Position numbers and translations under genes: made by a program. A stretch of 64,000 bases of DNA from Bradyrhizobium erythrophlei (lineage in GTDB: Bacteria > Pseudomonadota > Alphaproteobacteria > Rhizobiales > Xanthobacteraceae): assembly GCF_900129425.1 (NCBI RefSeq), contig NZ_LT670817.1, forward strand, positions 6,014,001 to 6,078,000. The letters are read 5' to 3'. The notes under the pieces were generated by a model that was not told the DNA's origin, did no database searches, and worked only from the letters and a program-made list of their open reading frames with translations. Shown here piece after piece: positions 27,208 through 35,361 of the stretch. Each line of letters opens with the position of its first letter. Position 1 is the first letter of the stretch.

Positions 27208-27894
27208 TTATCCAACCGCCTTTACCGGCGGCCGCCGGGCACTCTCTTCGGCTCCAAAAACTCGCTCGAAACCCGCCAGGAAAGCATCCAGCGCGTCGCG
27301 GATCATCTGTTCCTTGTCCTCCAGCACAGGGGATTCGTAGATGTACTTGCGAACTCCGTAATAGAAGATTCCGCTGTGAAACACCCAGGCCATCTCAAGC
27401 TCGGAAGCGGTCGGCCTGGTTTGCGGCGGCAGCCCCGCTTCATGGCGGCACTCCCTGATGATGCGCGACAGAATCTTGTCCCGCACCACGCCGACATACC
27501 ACCGATTGATATCGAGCCCCTTCAAACCCGAGTAGAGATAGATACGAAGCCATTTGCGGGTGAAGATCACCTTGGTGTACGCGTTATAGAATTCCTGCAG
27601 CCGATCTCGGATCGGCCGGGAGCGGTCAGCCAGCAGCTTCTCCCAGCCGGTGTCGAGCGGTTCGAGATAAACCGTGCGATACACCTCCTTGATCAGATCG
27701 TCCTTGCTTGGAAAATAGCGGTACAGCAACGGCTGGGTGACGCCGAGCCGCCGCGCCAAATCGCGTGTCCCGCCGCCAAATCCTTCTTCCGAGAAAAATT
27801 CAGTCGCCTTGGCGACGAACTCCTTGCGGCGGTTGTCGGGCGACAGCCGCTTCTGCTTGACGCGCACACGCTTGGGCGATGCTTTCTTGTTCAT
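27208..27894 (-). CDS. TetR-family transcriptional regulator
   Basis: A 228-residue TetR regulator. The helix-turn-helix is at about 43-63 (TRDLARRLGVTQPLLYRYF) and is followed by PSKDDLI. A basic N-terminal arm rich in lysine and arginine (residues 3-24) precedes it and may contact the DNA minor groove. The C-terminal ligand domain is unlike known ones I can recall. The start is ATG 27894, overlapping the flavin reductase stop by ATGA; the frame continuing up to 28293 is a shadow. It is the last gene of the VOC-monooxygenase-reductase operon and likely controls it. The shared palindromic motifs suggest a wider regulon. Confidence 0.88.
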   Translation of the reverse strand: MNKKASPKRVRVKQKRLSPDNRRKEFVAKATEFFSEEGFGGGTRDLARRLGVTQPLLYRYFPSKDDLIKEVYRTVYLEPLDTGWEKLLADRSRPIRDRLQEFYNAYTKVIFTRKWLRIYLYSGLKGLDINRWYVGVVRDKILSRIIRECRHEAGLPPQTRPTASELEMAWVFHSGIFYYGVRKYIYESPVLEDKEQMIRDALDAFLAGFERVFGAEESARRPPVKAVG

Positions 27895-28460
27895 GGCTTG
27901 GGCGTCACTGAAACGTCGTCGGCACCGAGGAACCGGCCGTAACCGCCGCGTGCAAAAAGCAACGGCTCCCGCCGGTTGTACGAATAGGCTTCGACCGCTC
28001 CCAGGAAAATGACGTGGTCGCCGCCATAATATCGGTTGGCGGCGCGGCATTGAAAACTGGCAACGCTGTCGGCGAGAACAGGCACGTTGCCCAAGCCCGG
28101 CGTCCATTCGACGCCGGCGAATTTTTCTTCCGAGGATTTTGCAAATTTGGTCGCAAGCGCCTGCTGCGACGCGCCGAGGACGTTGACCGCAAAATGACTG
28201 GCGTTCTGGAAAACGTTCAGTGCCTGCGAAAACATCCCCAAACTCCACAGCACAAGCGGCGGGTTCAGCGATACCGAGGCGAACGAATTGCAAGTCAGCC
28301 CATAAGGCTTTCCGTCAGCCCCGGTGGCCGTGATGATGGTGACACCCGTGGCGTAAGTACCCAGCGCATTGCGAAAATCCCGCGGGTCGATCGGCGAATG
28401 ATCGCTGGCCAGCTCGTTGGCAGGATCAGGCTGGGTCGGATGCTTTGGCGCCTCAGTCAT
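27891..28460 (-). CDS. Flavin reductase (HpaC/HsaB-like domain)
   Basis: A 189-residue NAD(P)H:flavin oxidoreductase of the split-barrel family: RNALGTYATGVTIITA, GLTCNSFASVSLNPPLVLW, FAVNVLGASQ and GGDHVIFLGAVEAY are its usual blocks. It supplies reduced FMN or FAD to a partner oxygenase. The gene directly upstream encodes such an oxygenase. An N-terminal tail of about 25 residues is low-complexity. It could also feed the luciferase-like enzyme at 24180, which has no reductase of its own in that operon. Confidence 0.92.
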   Translation of the reverse strand: MTEAPKHPTQPDPANELASDHSPIDPRDFRNALGTYATGVTIITATGADGKPYGLTCNSFASVSLNPPLVLWSLGMFSQALNVFQNASHFAVNVLGASQQALATKFAKSSEEKFAGVEWTPGLGNVPVLADSVASFQCRAANRYYGGDHVIFLGAVEAYSYNRREPLLFARGGYGRFLGADDVSVTPKP

Positions 28461-28469
28461 CCGGCGGCC

Positions 28470-29699
28470 TCAGAGTGTCAGGTTTTCGGATGGCAGGCCA
28501 AGCGCGACACGCCCGTAATTGGTGCCCGCTGCATCGAAATTGAACGCGATGTGCGAATTGATCGCGTGGGCGTCACGAAACTGCCGCTGCAACACGCCGG
28601 ATGTGAACAATCCCCGCGCGCCACTGGCCGAGAACAACAGCGACACGGCTTCCGTGCATAGATTGACGGAATAAGCTCCGTCGCGCCGCGATCTGGTCTT
28701 CTCGGTTATATCCGGCACATGGCCGCGCCTTGCGTCGGCCATCGCGCCGATGCATGTCGAACGCATGATCAGACGGGCCGCATCGATTTTCGCGGAAGCC
28801 TCGGCAATCTTGATCTGCGTACTTTGGAGGTCACCGATCTTGGCGCGGTTGTAGGTCGATGCACGATGCCGCGCGATATCGACATAGTCGTCCAGACAGG
28901 CCTGCGCATTGCCCAGGGCAACGCCGGAAAGCACATAAGGAAACAACGAGAACACCGGCAGCGCATAAAGCGGATTCGGATTGACGGCGCTTCCCGGTGT
29001 CGGGCCGCCGTCGAGATCGCTCACCGCAAGCGTCATCGCCTCGGCAACAAAGGCGTCCTTTACTTCGACGTCGTTCGACCCCGTTCCCCTCAATCCCGTC
29101 GCGTTCCAGGTGTCGAGGATTTTGTAGTCGCATTTGTTGAGCAAAAAGATGCGGTATTCGATCCCATCAGCTTCGTCATCGGACGAAACAACGCTGGCCA
29201 GCATATTCCATTCACTGGAATCCACCCCCGACGAGAAGGGCCAACTGCCTCGCAGCACATATCCACCGTCGACTTTCCGGGCGCGGCCAGCTGGAAAAAT
29301 GAACGAGGACGCAATCAGGGCATTGACGTCCTTGTTCCAGACCAGATCCTGAGCGCGCTTGTCAAACATGCCCAGCATCCAGTGGTGGCTGGCGAGATTA
29401 GCAAAATTCCAGGCAACCGAGGCGTCCGCCTGCCCGATCACGTCGGCGCAGTCGACCAGCGCGACATAATCGAGTTCGTAGCCACCAACTCGCTTCGGCT
29501 GCACGATCCTGAACAGACCGGCGTCATGCAGATCGCGTTCGGTCTCCGGCGGCAGACGCCGCAACTCCTCAGTCCGCGCAGCGCGTTCGCGCAGTTGTGG
29601 AATGAGAGCTTTGGCGCGATCAATCATGGCGGCATATGCGCGCTCGTTCGCATCCTGTCCCGTCGGGCTTGGGCTTGTTTTCCGGCCATTACCTGCCAT
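28470..29699 (-). CDS. Flavin-dependent monooxygenase, acyl-CoA-dehydrogenase fold (HsaA / HPAH C2-like)
   Basis: A 409-residue protein with the acyl-CoA dehydrogenase fold but of the monooxygenase branch. Features are the N-terminal RRLPPETERDLHDAGLFRIVQPKRVGG, SVAWNFANLASHHWMLG, SGSWPFSSGVDSSEW (as LRGSWPFSSG) and TWNATGLRGTGSNDVEV. It ends with the ARGLFTSGVLQRQFRDAHAINSHIAFN block seen in HsaA and p-hydroxyphenylacetate hydroxylase. It would hydroxylate a phenol or similar ring with reduced flavin from the reductase nine bases downstream. The VOC protein 15 bases upstream could then cleave the resulting diol. The substrate is unknown. Confidence 0.88.
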   Translation of the reverse strand: MAGNGRKTSPSPTGQDANERAYAAMIDRAKALIPQLRERAARTEELRRLPPETERDLHDAGLFRIVQPKRVGGYELDYVALVDCADVIGQADASVAWNFANLASHHWMLGMFDKRAQDLVWNKDVNALIASSFIFPAGRARKVDGGYVLRGSWPFSSGVDSSEWNMLASVVSSDDEADGIEYRIFLLNKCDYKILDTWNATGLRGTGSNDVEVKDAFVAEAMTLAVSDLDGGPTPGSAVNPNPLYALPVFSLFPYVLSGVALGNAQACLDDYVDIARHRASTYNRAKIGDLQSTQIKIAEASAKIDAARLIMRSTCIGAMADARRGHVPDITEKTRSRRDGAYSVNLCTEAVSLLFSASGARGLFTSGVLQRQFRDAHAINSHIAFNFDAAGTNYGRVALGLPSENLTL

Positions 29700-29714
29700 T
29701 TCGCACCGTCCTCG

Positions 29715-30212
29715 CTATCTCGCCCCTCGTGCGGTCTTGAGATGCGGCCGATCGAGATACAGGGAGGCAGCCAATCCCTCCTCGTTTTGTTCGGCAAACT
29801 CGGTCAGCAGCTTCATTTCGGGAATGCGTGCGCGATCCAGCGTCTCGACATCCGGCCAGTCGATCTCGATCAGATTACCCGCAGGGTCGCGCAAATACAT
29901 CTGAACACAGCCATCCGGAAGCTCGTTCACCGGGTTACGAAATGCGGTTGAGTCGAGCGCGCCCATCGCCTTCGCGGCATCGTAGGCGGCGTGGAAATCG
30001 TCCACATCCACCGCAAAGTGCTGGTAGACCGGAACCTGATCTTCCAGTTCGAAGATGTGCAATTGCAGATCGCCGCAGCGGAGATATTTGGTCTTGAAGC
30101 CGAAATTGTAGCTGGGGATGGTCTGCATGCCCAACACGGTCTCGTAGAATTTCACCGACTCTGCGAGATTCTTCGTGCCGATCGACAGGTGATTGAAGCC
30201 GGTAACCTTCAT
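29715..30212 (-). CDS. VOC-family protein (glyoxalase/extradiol dioxygenase fold)
   Basis: A 165-residue single-unit VOC protein. The likely metal ligands are His8 in GFNHLSI, the His in YQHFAVDVDD near residue 65, and Glu in GNLIEIDWP near 117. Most VOC dioxygenases that cleave rings have two repeats, but short single-unit extradiol and dihydroxybiphenyl-like enzymes exist. Isomerase, epimerase or resistance roles are also open. The start at 30212 has GGGAGGCGAGG right before it. It is the first gene of the leftward operon with the flavin monooxygenase, and the pairing suggests hydroxylation followed by cleavage. Confidence 0.83.
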   Translation of the reverse strand: MKVTGFNHLSIGTKNLAESVKFYETVLGMQTIPSYNFGFKTKYLRCGDLQLHIFELEDQVPVYQHFAVDVDDFHAAYDAAKAMGALDSTAFRNPVNELPDGCVQMYLRDPAGNLIEIDWPDVETLDRARIPEMKLLTEFAEQNEEGLAASLYLDRPHLKTARGAR

Positions 30213-30286
30213 CCTCGCCTCCCTAGAAGCAATATGCGTCGCGTTGTCACGAACCTGCTTGACCAGCCGATACCGCTTGATGATTG

Positions 30287-30293
30287 TTTATCG
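30287..30293 (+). promoter_or_regulatory. Candidate operator (TTTATCG) in the divergent region 30213-30365
   Basis: The 153-base gap between the VOC operon (leftward) and the dehydrogenase at 30366 (rightward) must hold both promoters. It contains TGTTTATCGCCTGATCA, sharing TTTATCG with the sites at 24075, 24152 (inverse) and 31455 (inverse). It sits about 75 bases from each start, suited to control of both directions. The surrounding sequence is markedly AT-richer than the genes. Confidence 0.4.
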
Positions 30294-30365
30294 CCTGATC
30301 ACTAACTATTAAGGCGCGGGTGGCGTTGGCCGTCAATCGAATTAAATGGACAGGAGCGAACTCTC

Positions 30366-31268
30366 ATGGACAGGACCGTTGGAATCGTCGGACTTGGCAT
30401 TATGGGAGGCGCGATTGCCCGCAATCTCGTTGATCGCGGATGGCGCGTGGTCGGTTTCGATACGGATGCCACACGACGAACCGAACTGGCGGGCGCCAAC
30501 GTCACCATCGCCGGTGACGTGGGTCAGGTCGCGCGCGAAGCGCCGATCATCATGACCAGCCTCCCCAATCCCGCGGCGGTCGAGGATGTCGCGCAGGCGA
30601 TCGCCTATTCCGGCCAACCGCCGCGGATTGTGGTCGAACTCTCTACGCTTACCCTCGCTGACAAGCTTCGCTTCGAGGATATTCTGAAGAAGGCAGGCCA
30701 TATTGCGCTGGACTGCCCCCTGAGCGGAACTGGCGCGCAGGCCAAGAACCGGGATCTCGTGGTCTATGCCAGCGGCGACAGCGCTTCTATCGCCCGGTGT
30801 GCAGAGCTGTTTTCCGACTTTGCCAAGCAAAGCGCCGATCTCGGGGCCTTCGGTAACGGCAGCCGGATGAAATTCGTCGCCAACCATCTGGTAGCGATCC
30901 ACAACGTCGCCACTGCGGAGGCCATGATCCTGGCGGAACGCGCCGGGCTCGATCCGAAACTGGTCGTCGATATGGTGGGCCCCGGCGCCGGCGGTTCACG
31001 AATGTTTCAGATGCGCGCGCCGATGATGGTCGAAGGCGTCTATGAGCCGGCGACCATGAAAGTGTCGACCTGGAAGAAGGATATGGCGATCATTGCCGAA
31101 TTCGCCGATGACGTTGGCTGCGCAACGCCGCTCTTTACGCTGACCCAGCCGGTCTACACCGAAGCGATGGCGATGGGTCTGGGCGATCAGGACACAGCGG
31201 CAGTCTTTGAGGTGTTGAAGAAAACCATCGTCGCACCCCCAAAATCCGGCGCTCGGAATCGGAAGTAG
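30366..31268 (+). CDS. NAD(P)-dependent beta-hydroxyacid dehydrogenase 2
   Basis: A 300-residue beta-hydroxyacid dehydrogenase. The nucleotide loop is GLGIMG (9-14), the substrate loop LDCPLSGTGAQA (with Cys-Pro-Leu-Ser-Gly-Thr in place of the usual Pro-Val-Ser-Gly-Gly), and the catalytic lysine in GNGSRMKFVANHL (Lys169). The sequence is well diverged from the copies at 12993 and 36163, so it probably has a different substrate. It is divergent from the VOC operon and lies ahead of the second importer. ATG 30366 has a nearby GGAG upstream, but at rather long spacing. Confidence 0.87.
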   Translation: MDRTVGIVGLGIMGGAIARNLVDRGWRVVGFDTDATRRTELAGANVTIAGDVGQVAREAPIIMTSLPNPAAVEDVAQAIAYSGQPPRIVVELSTLTLADKLRFEDILKKAGHIALDCPLSGTGAQAKNRDLVVYASGDSASIARCAELFSDFAKQSADLGAFGNGSRMKFVANHLVAIHNVATAEAMILAERAGLDPKLVVDMVGPGAGGSRMFQMRAPMMVEGVYEPATMKVSTWKKDMAIIAEFADDVGCATPLFTLTQPVYTEAMAMGLGDQDTAAVFEVLKKTIVAPPKSGARNRK

Positions 31269-31454
31269 CGGTCTTCATTGCAATTTGCCTGACTGCGGGA
31301 TGATGACGGTGAGGAAATTGGAGGGCGCGGTCGCCATACCGCACTGCATCAAAGCAGCAGGGATTTAAAGCCGATCCAACCATCGGGGACTGCCAAATAG
31401 TCAGCGTGCCAAGTCGATGGCGTGGTTATCACTTGATCATTTATGACTTCCGTC

Positions 31455-31464
31455 CGATAAATCG
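31455..31464. promoter_or_regulatory. Candidate palindromic operator CGATAAATCG before importer operon 2
   Basis: CGATAAATCG here is identical to the ten bases at 24152-24161, and lies 51 bases upstream of the binding-protein start at 31515. The surrounding 31430-31490 is AT-rich (TTGATCATTTATG, CAATCAAATAAG) and is the probable promoter of the second importer operon. Confidence 0.45.
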
Positions 31465-31514
31465 CTCAATCAAATAAGAACAAGAATTCAGTGTGGGGCT
31501 TCGGGGAGGATCCA

Positions 31515-32759
31515 ATGTCGATATCACGACGACAATTTGTCTCAAGCGTTGCCGGCGCGGGTATCGCCACCATGGCGGCACCGAATCTCGTCTTTGCCCA
31601 GAACAGTGGACCGGTCCGTGTCGGCTTACTGGCGGCCAAAACCGGACCGCTGGCCTCCGGCGGCATCGATATGGAACTTGCCTTGGCGATGTTCCTGAAG
31701 GAGCGTGACAACACGCTCGCGGGCCGCAAGGTCGAATTGATCGTCGCGGACACGGCGGGCGTTCCCGCCACCGCGCGCACCAAAGCTCAGGAACTGGTCG
31801 AAAAGAACAATATCCATTGCATCATCGGGCCGCTCGCGGCCTTCGAGGCGCTGGCGATCGCCGACTATCTCACCGAAAAGGAAATACCCACCCTGGGCGT
31901 CGCAGCCGCGGAGGACATGACGCAGCGGCATCCGAGCCCCTGGTTCGTCCGCCTGACCTCAACGTCGGCGCAATGCGCCTATCCGCTCGCCGATTATTCC
32001 GCCAAGGAATTGAAGTACAAGAAGATCGTTACGATCGCCGACGACTTTGCCTATGGCCATGAAATGTGCGCCGGCTTCCAGCGCGTGTTCGAGGACAATG
32101 GCGGCAAGATCGTTCAAAAGATCTTCACGCCTCTGGCGACACCCGACTACGGCAGCTATGTCGCCCAGGTGAAGAGCGCGGATGCGATCTTCCTAGGCAC
32201 CGCCGGCTCGAACGGCTTCCGCTTCCTTCGGCAATTCATCGAATATGGTCTGAAGGACAAGATGGCCGTGATCGGCGGCATGACCGCGCTCGATGAATCC
32301 GTGCTTCGCAATATGGGTGACGAGGCGCTGGGGATTTTGACTACCAGTTGGTATTCCGCCGAACTGGACAACCCGCTCAACAAGGTCTTCGCGCCGGCAT
32401 TCCGAAAGCAGTTCAAATATGATCCCGGCTATTATGCCGCAGGCACCTATGTTTCGGGCGAAGTCCTCGAGGCCGCGCTGAAGACCACGAAAGGCAACGC
32501 GGAGGACAAGAAAGCGCTGATGACGGCGATCCGCGGCAGCAATGCCGAGACGGTGCGCGGTCTCGTCAAGTTCGACGAATTCGGCAATGCCACCGGTGAC
32601 GTCTATATCCGCAAGGTAACGAGAAAAGACGGACGGCTGGTTAACTCCGTCATCAAGACGTATCCGGATGTCAGCCAGTTCTGGACCTACGACAAGACGG
32701 CATTTCTGAAGAATCCGGTCTACTCGCGTGATTATCCGCCGGCAAAAAACCTAGAGTAA
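31515..32759 (+). CDS. ABC transporter substrate-binding protein, branched-chain type, operon 2
   Basis: A 414-residue periplasmic binding protein. The N-terminus MSISRRQFVSSVAGAG is a twin-arginine-like signal, with cleavage near LVFAQN. The mature part has the type I fold: RVGLLAAKTGPLASGG, LAGRKVELIVADTAG, IIGPLAAFEALAIADYL and IVTIADDFAYGHEMC. ATG 31515 follows GGGGAGGATCCA; an open frame from 31491 precedes the true start. It heads importer operon 2 (31515-36076). It differs clearly from the binding protein of operon 1, so the two importers likely take different ligands. Confidence 0.9.
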   Translation: MSISRRQFVSSVAGAGIATMAAPNLVFAQNSGPVRVGLLAAKTGPLASGGIDMELALAMFLKERDNTLAGRKVELIVADTAGVPATARTKAQELVEKNNIHCIIGPLAAFEALAIADYLTEKEIPTLGVAAAEDMTQRHPSPWFVRLTSTSAQCAYPLADYSAKELKYKKIVTIADDFAYGHEMCAGFQRVFEDNGGKIVQKIFTPLATPDYGSYVAQVKSADAIFLGTAGSNGFRFLRQFIEYGLKDKMAVIGGMTALDESVLRNMGDEALGILTTSWYSAELDNPLNKVFAPAFRKQFKYDPGYYAAGTYVSGEVLEAALKTTKGNAEDKKALMTAIRGSNAETVRGLVKFDEFGNATGDVYIRKVTRKDGRLVNSVIKTYPDVSQFWTYDKTAFLKNPVYSRDYPPAKNLE

Positions 32760-32819
32760 TACTTCTGCCTTCGTAACAGGCCGACGAACACGCAACTCTC
32801 CGGGCTAGATCGGCAGACG

Positions 32820-33686
32820 ATGCAGTTTTGGATCATCCAGGGTCTCAACAGCCTCTCGCTTGGCGGTCTGTTGTTTCTGCTCTCGTCGGGATTTTCGCTG
32901 ATCTTCGGCCTGATGCGGCTGGCGAACCTGACGCACGGTGCCTTCTTCATGCTGGGCACCTATTTCGGGGCAACGGCGCTGCGCTCCTACAGCGGTTTGA
33001 ATATCTGGGTGACGGCGCTGGGCGCCGGAATTGCCGTCGCGGCGATCGGCGGCCTTTTCGAGCGACTGGTGCTGACCAGATTGCAGACCAACCCGCTCGG
33101 GCAGGTGCTGGTGACGCTCGGCATGTCCTTCATCATTTCCGATGCGTGCCTGATGCTGTGGGGCGGCGATTCGATTCCAGTGCCGACGCCGCAAAGCCTG
33201 CAGGCGCCGACCCGGGTGTTTGGATTCGTGTTTCCGACCTATCGGCTGGTATTGGTGGGATGCGCCATTGGTGCGGCGATCGGACTGTATTTCCTGATGG
33301 AGCAGACGCGGCTGGGAGCGATGATCCGCGCCGGCGTCGATGACCGGCAGATGGCGCGCGCAGTCGGAATCCCCGTTTCGAATCTGTTTACGATCGTGTT
33401 TTGTCTGGGCGCGGGCATCGCCGGCGCCGGGGGCGTGCTGGGCGGACCGATCCTGTCCGCTTATCCCGGACTTGATGGCGACATGCTGCCGCTGGCGCTG
33501 ATTGTCGTCATCCTGGGAGGCATCGGAAGCCTGCTCGGAGCCTTCATCGGCAGCTTCATCATCGGGTTCATTTACACGTTCGGCACCGCGCTGTTTCCGG
33601 AGTTGGCCTACATCATCCTGTTTTTGCCGATGATTTTCGTCATCGCGTTCCGGCCGCATGGCTTGTTTGGGCGCGCCGGCAGATGA
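32820..33686 (+). CDS. Branched-chain-type ABC transporter permease (LivH-like), operon 2
   Basis: A 288-residue inner-membrane permease: SLGGLLFLLSSGFSLIFGLM at the start, about eight membrane segments, coupling loop IRAGVDDRQMARAVG and GGIGSLLGAF near the end. It begins 60 bases after the binding-protein stop and overlaps LivM by ATGA. It forms the channel with LivM of this operon. Confidence 0.93.
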   Translation: MQFWIIQGLNSLSLGGLLFLLSSGFSLIFGLMRLANLTHGAFFMLGTYFGATALRSYSGLNIWVTALGAGIAVAAIGGLFERLVLTRLQTNPLGQVLVTLGMSFIISDACLMLWGGDSIPVPTPQSLQAPTRVFGFVFPTYRLVLVGCAIGAAIGLYFLMEQTRLGAMIRAGVDDRQMARAVGIPVSNLFTIVFCLGAGIAGAGGVLGGPILSAYPGLDGDMLPLALIVVILGGIGSLLGAFIGSFIIGFIYTFGTALFPELAYIILFLPMIFVIAFRPHGLFGRAGR

Positions 33687-34609
33687 AGTGGATCGGTGCG
33701 ATCGTGCCTGGTGTATTGCTTGTTCTGCTGCCGGCCTTCGCAGGCGATTTCTATGTCAATCTGGCGAGCCAGATCCTGATCGCTTCGATCTTCGCACTCA
33801 GCCTGAATCTGCTGGTCGGCTATGGCGCGATGACGTCGCTTGGACATGCGTCGTATCTGGGTGTCGCCGCCTATATTTCGGCGCTGCTGACGAGCCGATA
33901 CGGATTCGGACATGGTCCAGCCTCGCTGCTGTCAATCGCGGGCACAACCGCGATGGCGGGCTGCTTCGGCGTCATCGCGCTCCGCGCTACGGGCCTGGGC
34001 TTTCTCATGATCACACTGGCCTTGTCGCAAGTTCTGTGGGGACTCGCCTACCGCATGTCGGGTGTGACCAACGGCGATAATGGAATCGCCGGGTTGACCC
34101 GGCCAATGCCGTTCGGAATCTCGCTCGACAGCGCCGCATCGTTCTATTGGTTCGCGCTGGTTGTCGCGTCGATCGCCTTCCTGATGATGACCGTTTTCGT
34201 GTCGTCCTCGTTCGGATCGTCCTTGAAGGGGGTCCGCGACCAGCCGCGCCGGATGGCTGCGCTGGGCTTCAATCCCTGGATGATCCGGTGGATCACGTTC
34301 ACCTATGCCGGCTTCTGGGGCGGCGTATCCGGATTGCTCTACGTCTATTACAATAAATATATCCATCCGACTTCGCTTTCCACCACCAGCTCGGCAGAGG
34401 CACTCCTCGGCGTCATTGCCGGCGGCTCGGGAACCCTTGGCGGCCCGGTGGTCGGTGCCGCGCTGGTGTTGCTGTTGAAGAATTACGCCTCGGCCTATAT
34501 CGAACGCTGGAACATGCTGTTGGGCCTGGTGTTCCTGTTCATCGTTCTGGTAATGCCGACCGGAATTGTGCCTGGCCTCGGCAAATTGCTGCGCAGGGGA
34601 ACGCGATGA
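33683..34609 (+). CDS. Branched-chain-type ABC transporter permease (LivM-like), operon 2
   Basis: A 308-residue inner-membrane permease with about nine hydrophobic segments. It has the LivM signature LLVGYGAMTSLGHASYLGVA, the loop LKGVRDQPRRMAALGF and GGSGTLGGPVVGA near the end. Four-base overlaps tie it to LivH and LivG. The N-terminal MKWIGAIVPGVLLVLLPAF is a first membrane segment rather than a cleaved signal. Confidence 0.93.
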   Translation: MKWIGAIVPGVLLVLLPAFAGDFYVNLASQILIASIFALSLNLLVGYGAMTSLGHASYLGVAAYISALLTSRYGFGHGPASLLSIAGTTAMAGCFGVIALRATGLGFLMITLALSQVLWGLAYRMSGVTNGDNGIAGLTRPMPFGISLDSAASFYWFALVVASIAFLMMTVFVSSSFGSSLKGVRDQPRRMAALGFNPWMIRWITFTYAGFWGGVSGLLYVYYNKYIHPTSLSTTSSAEALLGVIAGGSGTLGGPVVGAALVLLLKNYASAYIERWNMLLGLVFLFIVLVMPTGIVPGLGKLLRRGTR

Positions 34610-35361
34610 CCCCGACCCCACCCGACTATGCACTGGAGGCCATCGATCTAAAGAAAGCGTTCGGCGGCCTTGTCGTAACGCAGAGCGTATCTCTCGCAAT
34701 ACGGCCGGGCGAACGCCGCCTGATCATCGGTCCGAATGGCGCCGGCAAGACCACCCTGTTCAATCAGATCAGCGGCGACATGCGGCCGAATTCGGGACAG
34801 ATCAAGTTGTTCGGCACGGATGTTACGCGGTTCGCGCCCTACCAACGCGCCCATTTTGGACTATCGCGAACTTACCAGATCATTACGCTGTTCACTGGCG
34901 ATACGCTCGAACACAATGTGACGCTCGGCCTGCTCGGCTTGCGGCCTTCGCGCTGGCAGATGTGGCGGCCGTTGTCGTTTTACGGCGATCTCGCAACCGA
35001 AGCGTGCCGGATCCTAGACGCAGTCGGACTGTTGCACCTGGCCGCTTATCCGGTGTCCGAAATTGCCTATGGCGAAAAGCGCCGCGTGGAGCTTGCCATG
35101 GCGCTTGCGCAAAAGCCGCGGGTACTACTGCTTGACGAGCCCCTGGCCGGTCTTTCCAACTCCGAGCGGTCCCAGGTGAAGTCGCTGATCGCGTCGATCC
35201 CGCGGGAGACCACGGTCATCATGATCGAACATGATATGGATACCGCACTTGACCTGGCAGAAACCGTGACATTGCTGAACTACGGCCGTGTTATCGTCGA
35301 TGGCGAGCGTGACGCTGTGATCGCGGACGAGCGAACGCGTGAGGTATATCTTGGCGTCTGA
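34606..35361 (+). CDS. Branched-chain-type ABC transporter ATPase (LivG-like), operon 2
   Basis: A 251-residue ATPase. Walker A is GPNGAGKTT near residue 43, Q-loop SRTYQIITLFTGDT. The signature is IAYGEKRRVELA, in which the usual L-S-x-G-x is changed to A-Y-G-E-K as in the LivG group. Walker B reads VLLLDEPLAGLSN, followed by IMIEHDMD with the switch His. It ends EVYLGV, the typical LivG tail. It overlaps LivM by ATGA and LivF by about 11 bases. Confidence 0.93.
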   Translation: MTPTPPDYALEAIDLKKAFGGLVVTQSVSLAIRPGERRLIIGPNGAGKTTLFNQISGDMRPNSGQIKLFGTDVTRFAPYQRAHFGLSRTYQIITLFTGDTLEHNVTLGLLGLRPSRWQMWRPLSFYGDLATEACRILDAVGLLHLAAYPVSEIAYGEKRRVELAMALAQKPRVLLLDEPLAGLSNSERSQVKSLIASIPRETTVIMIEHDMDTALDLAETVTLLNYGRVIVDGERDAVIADERTREVYLGV

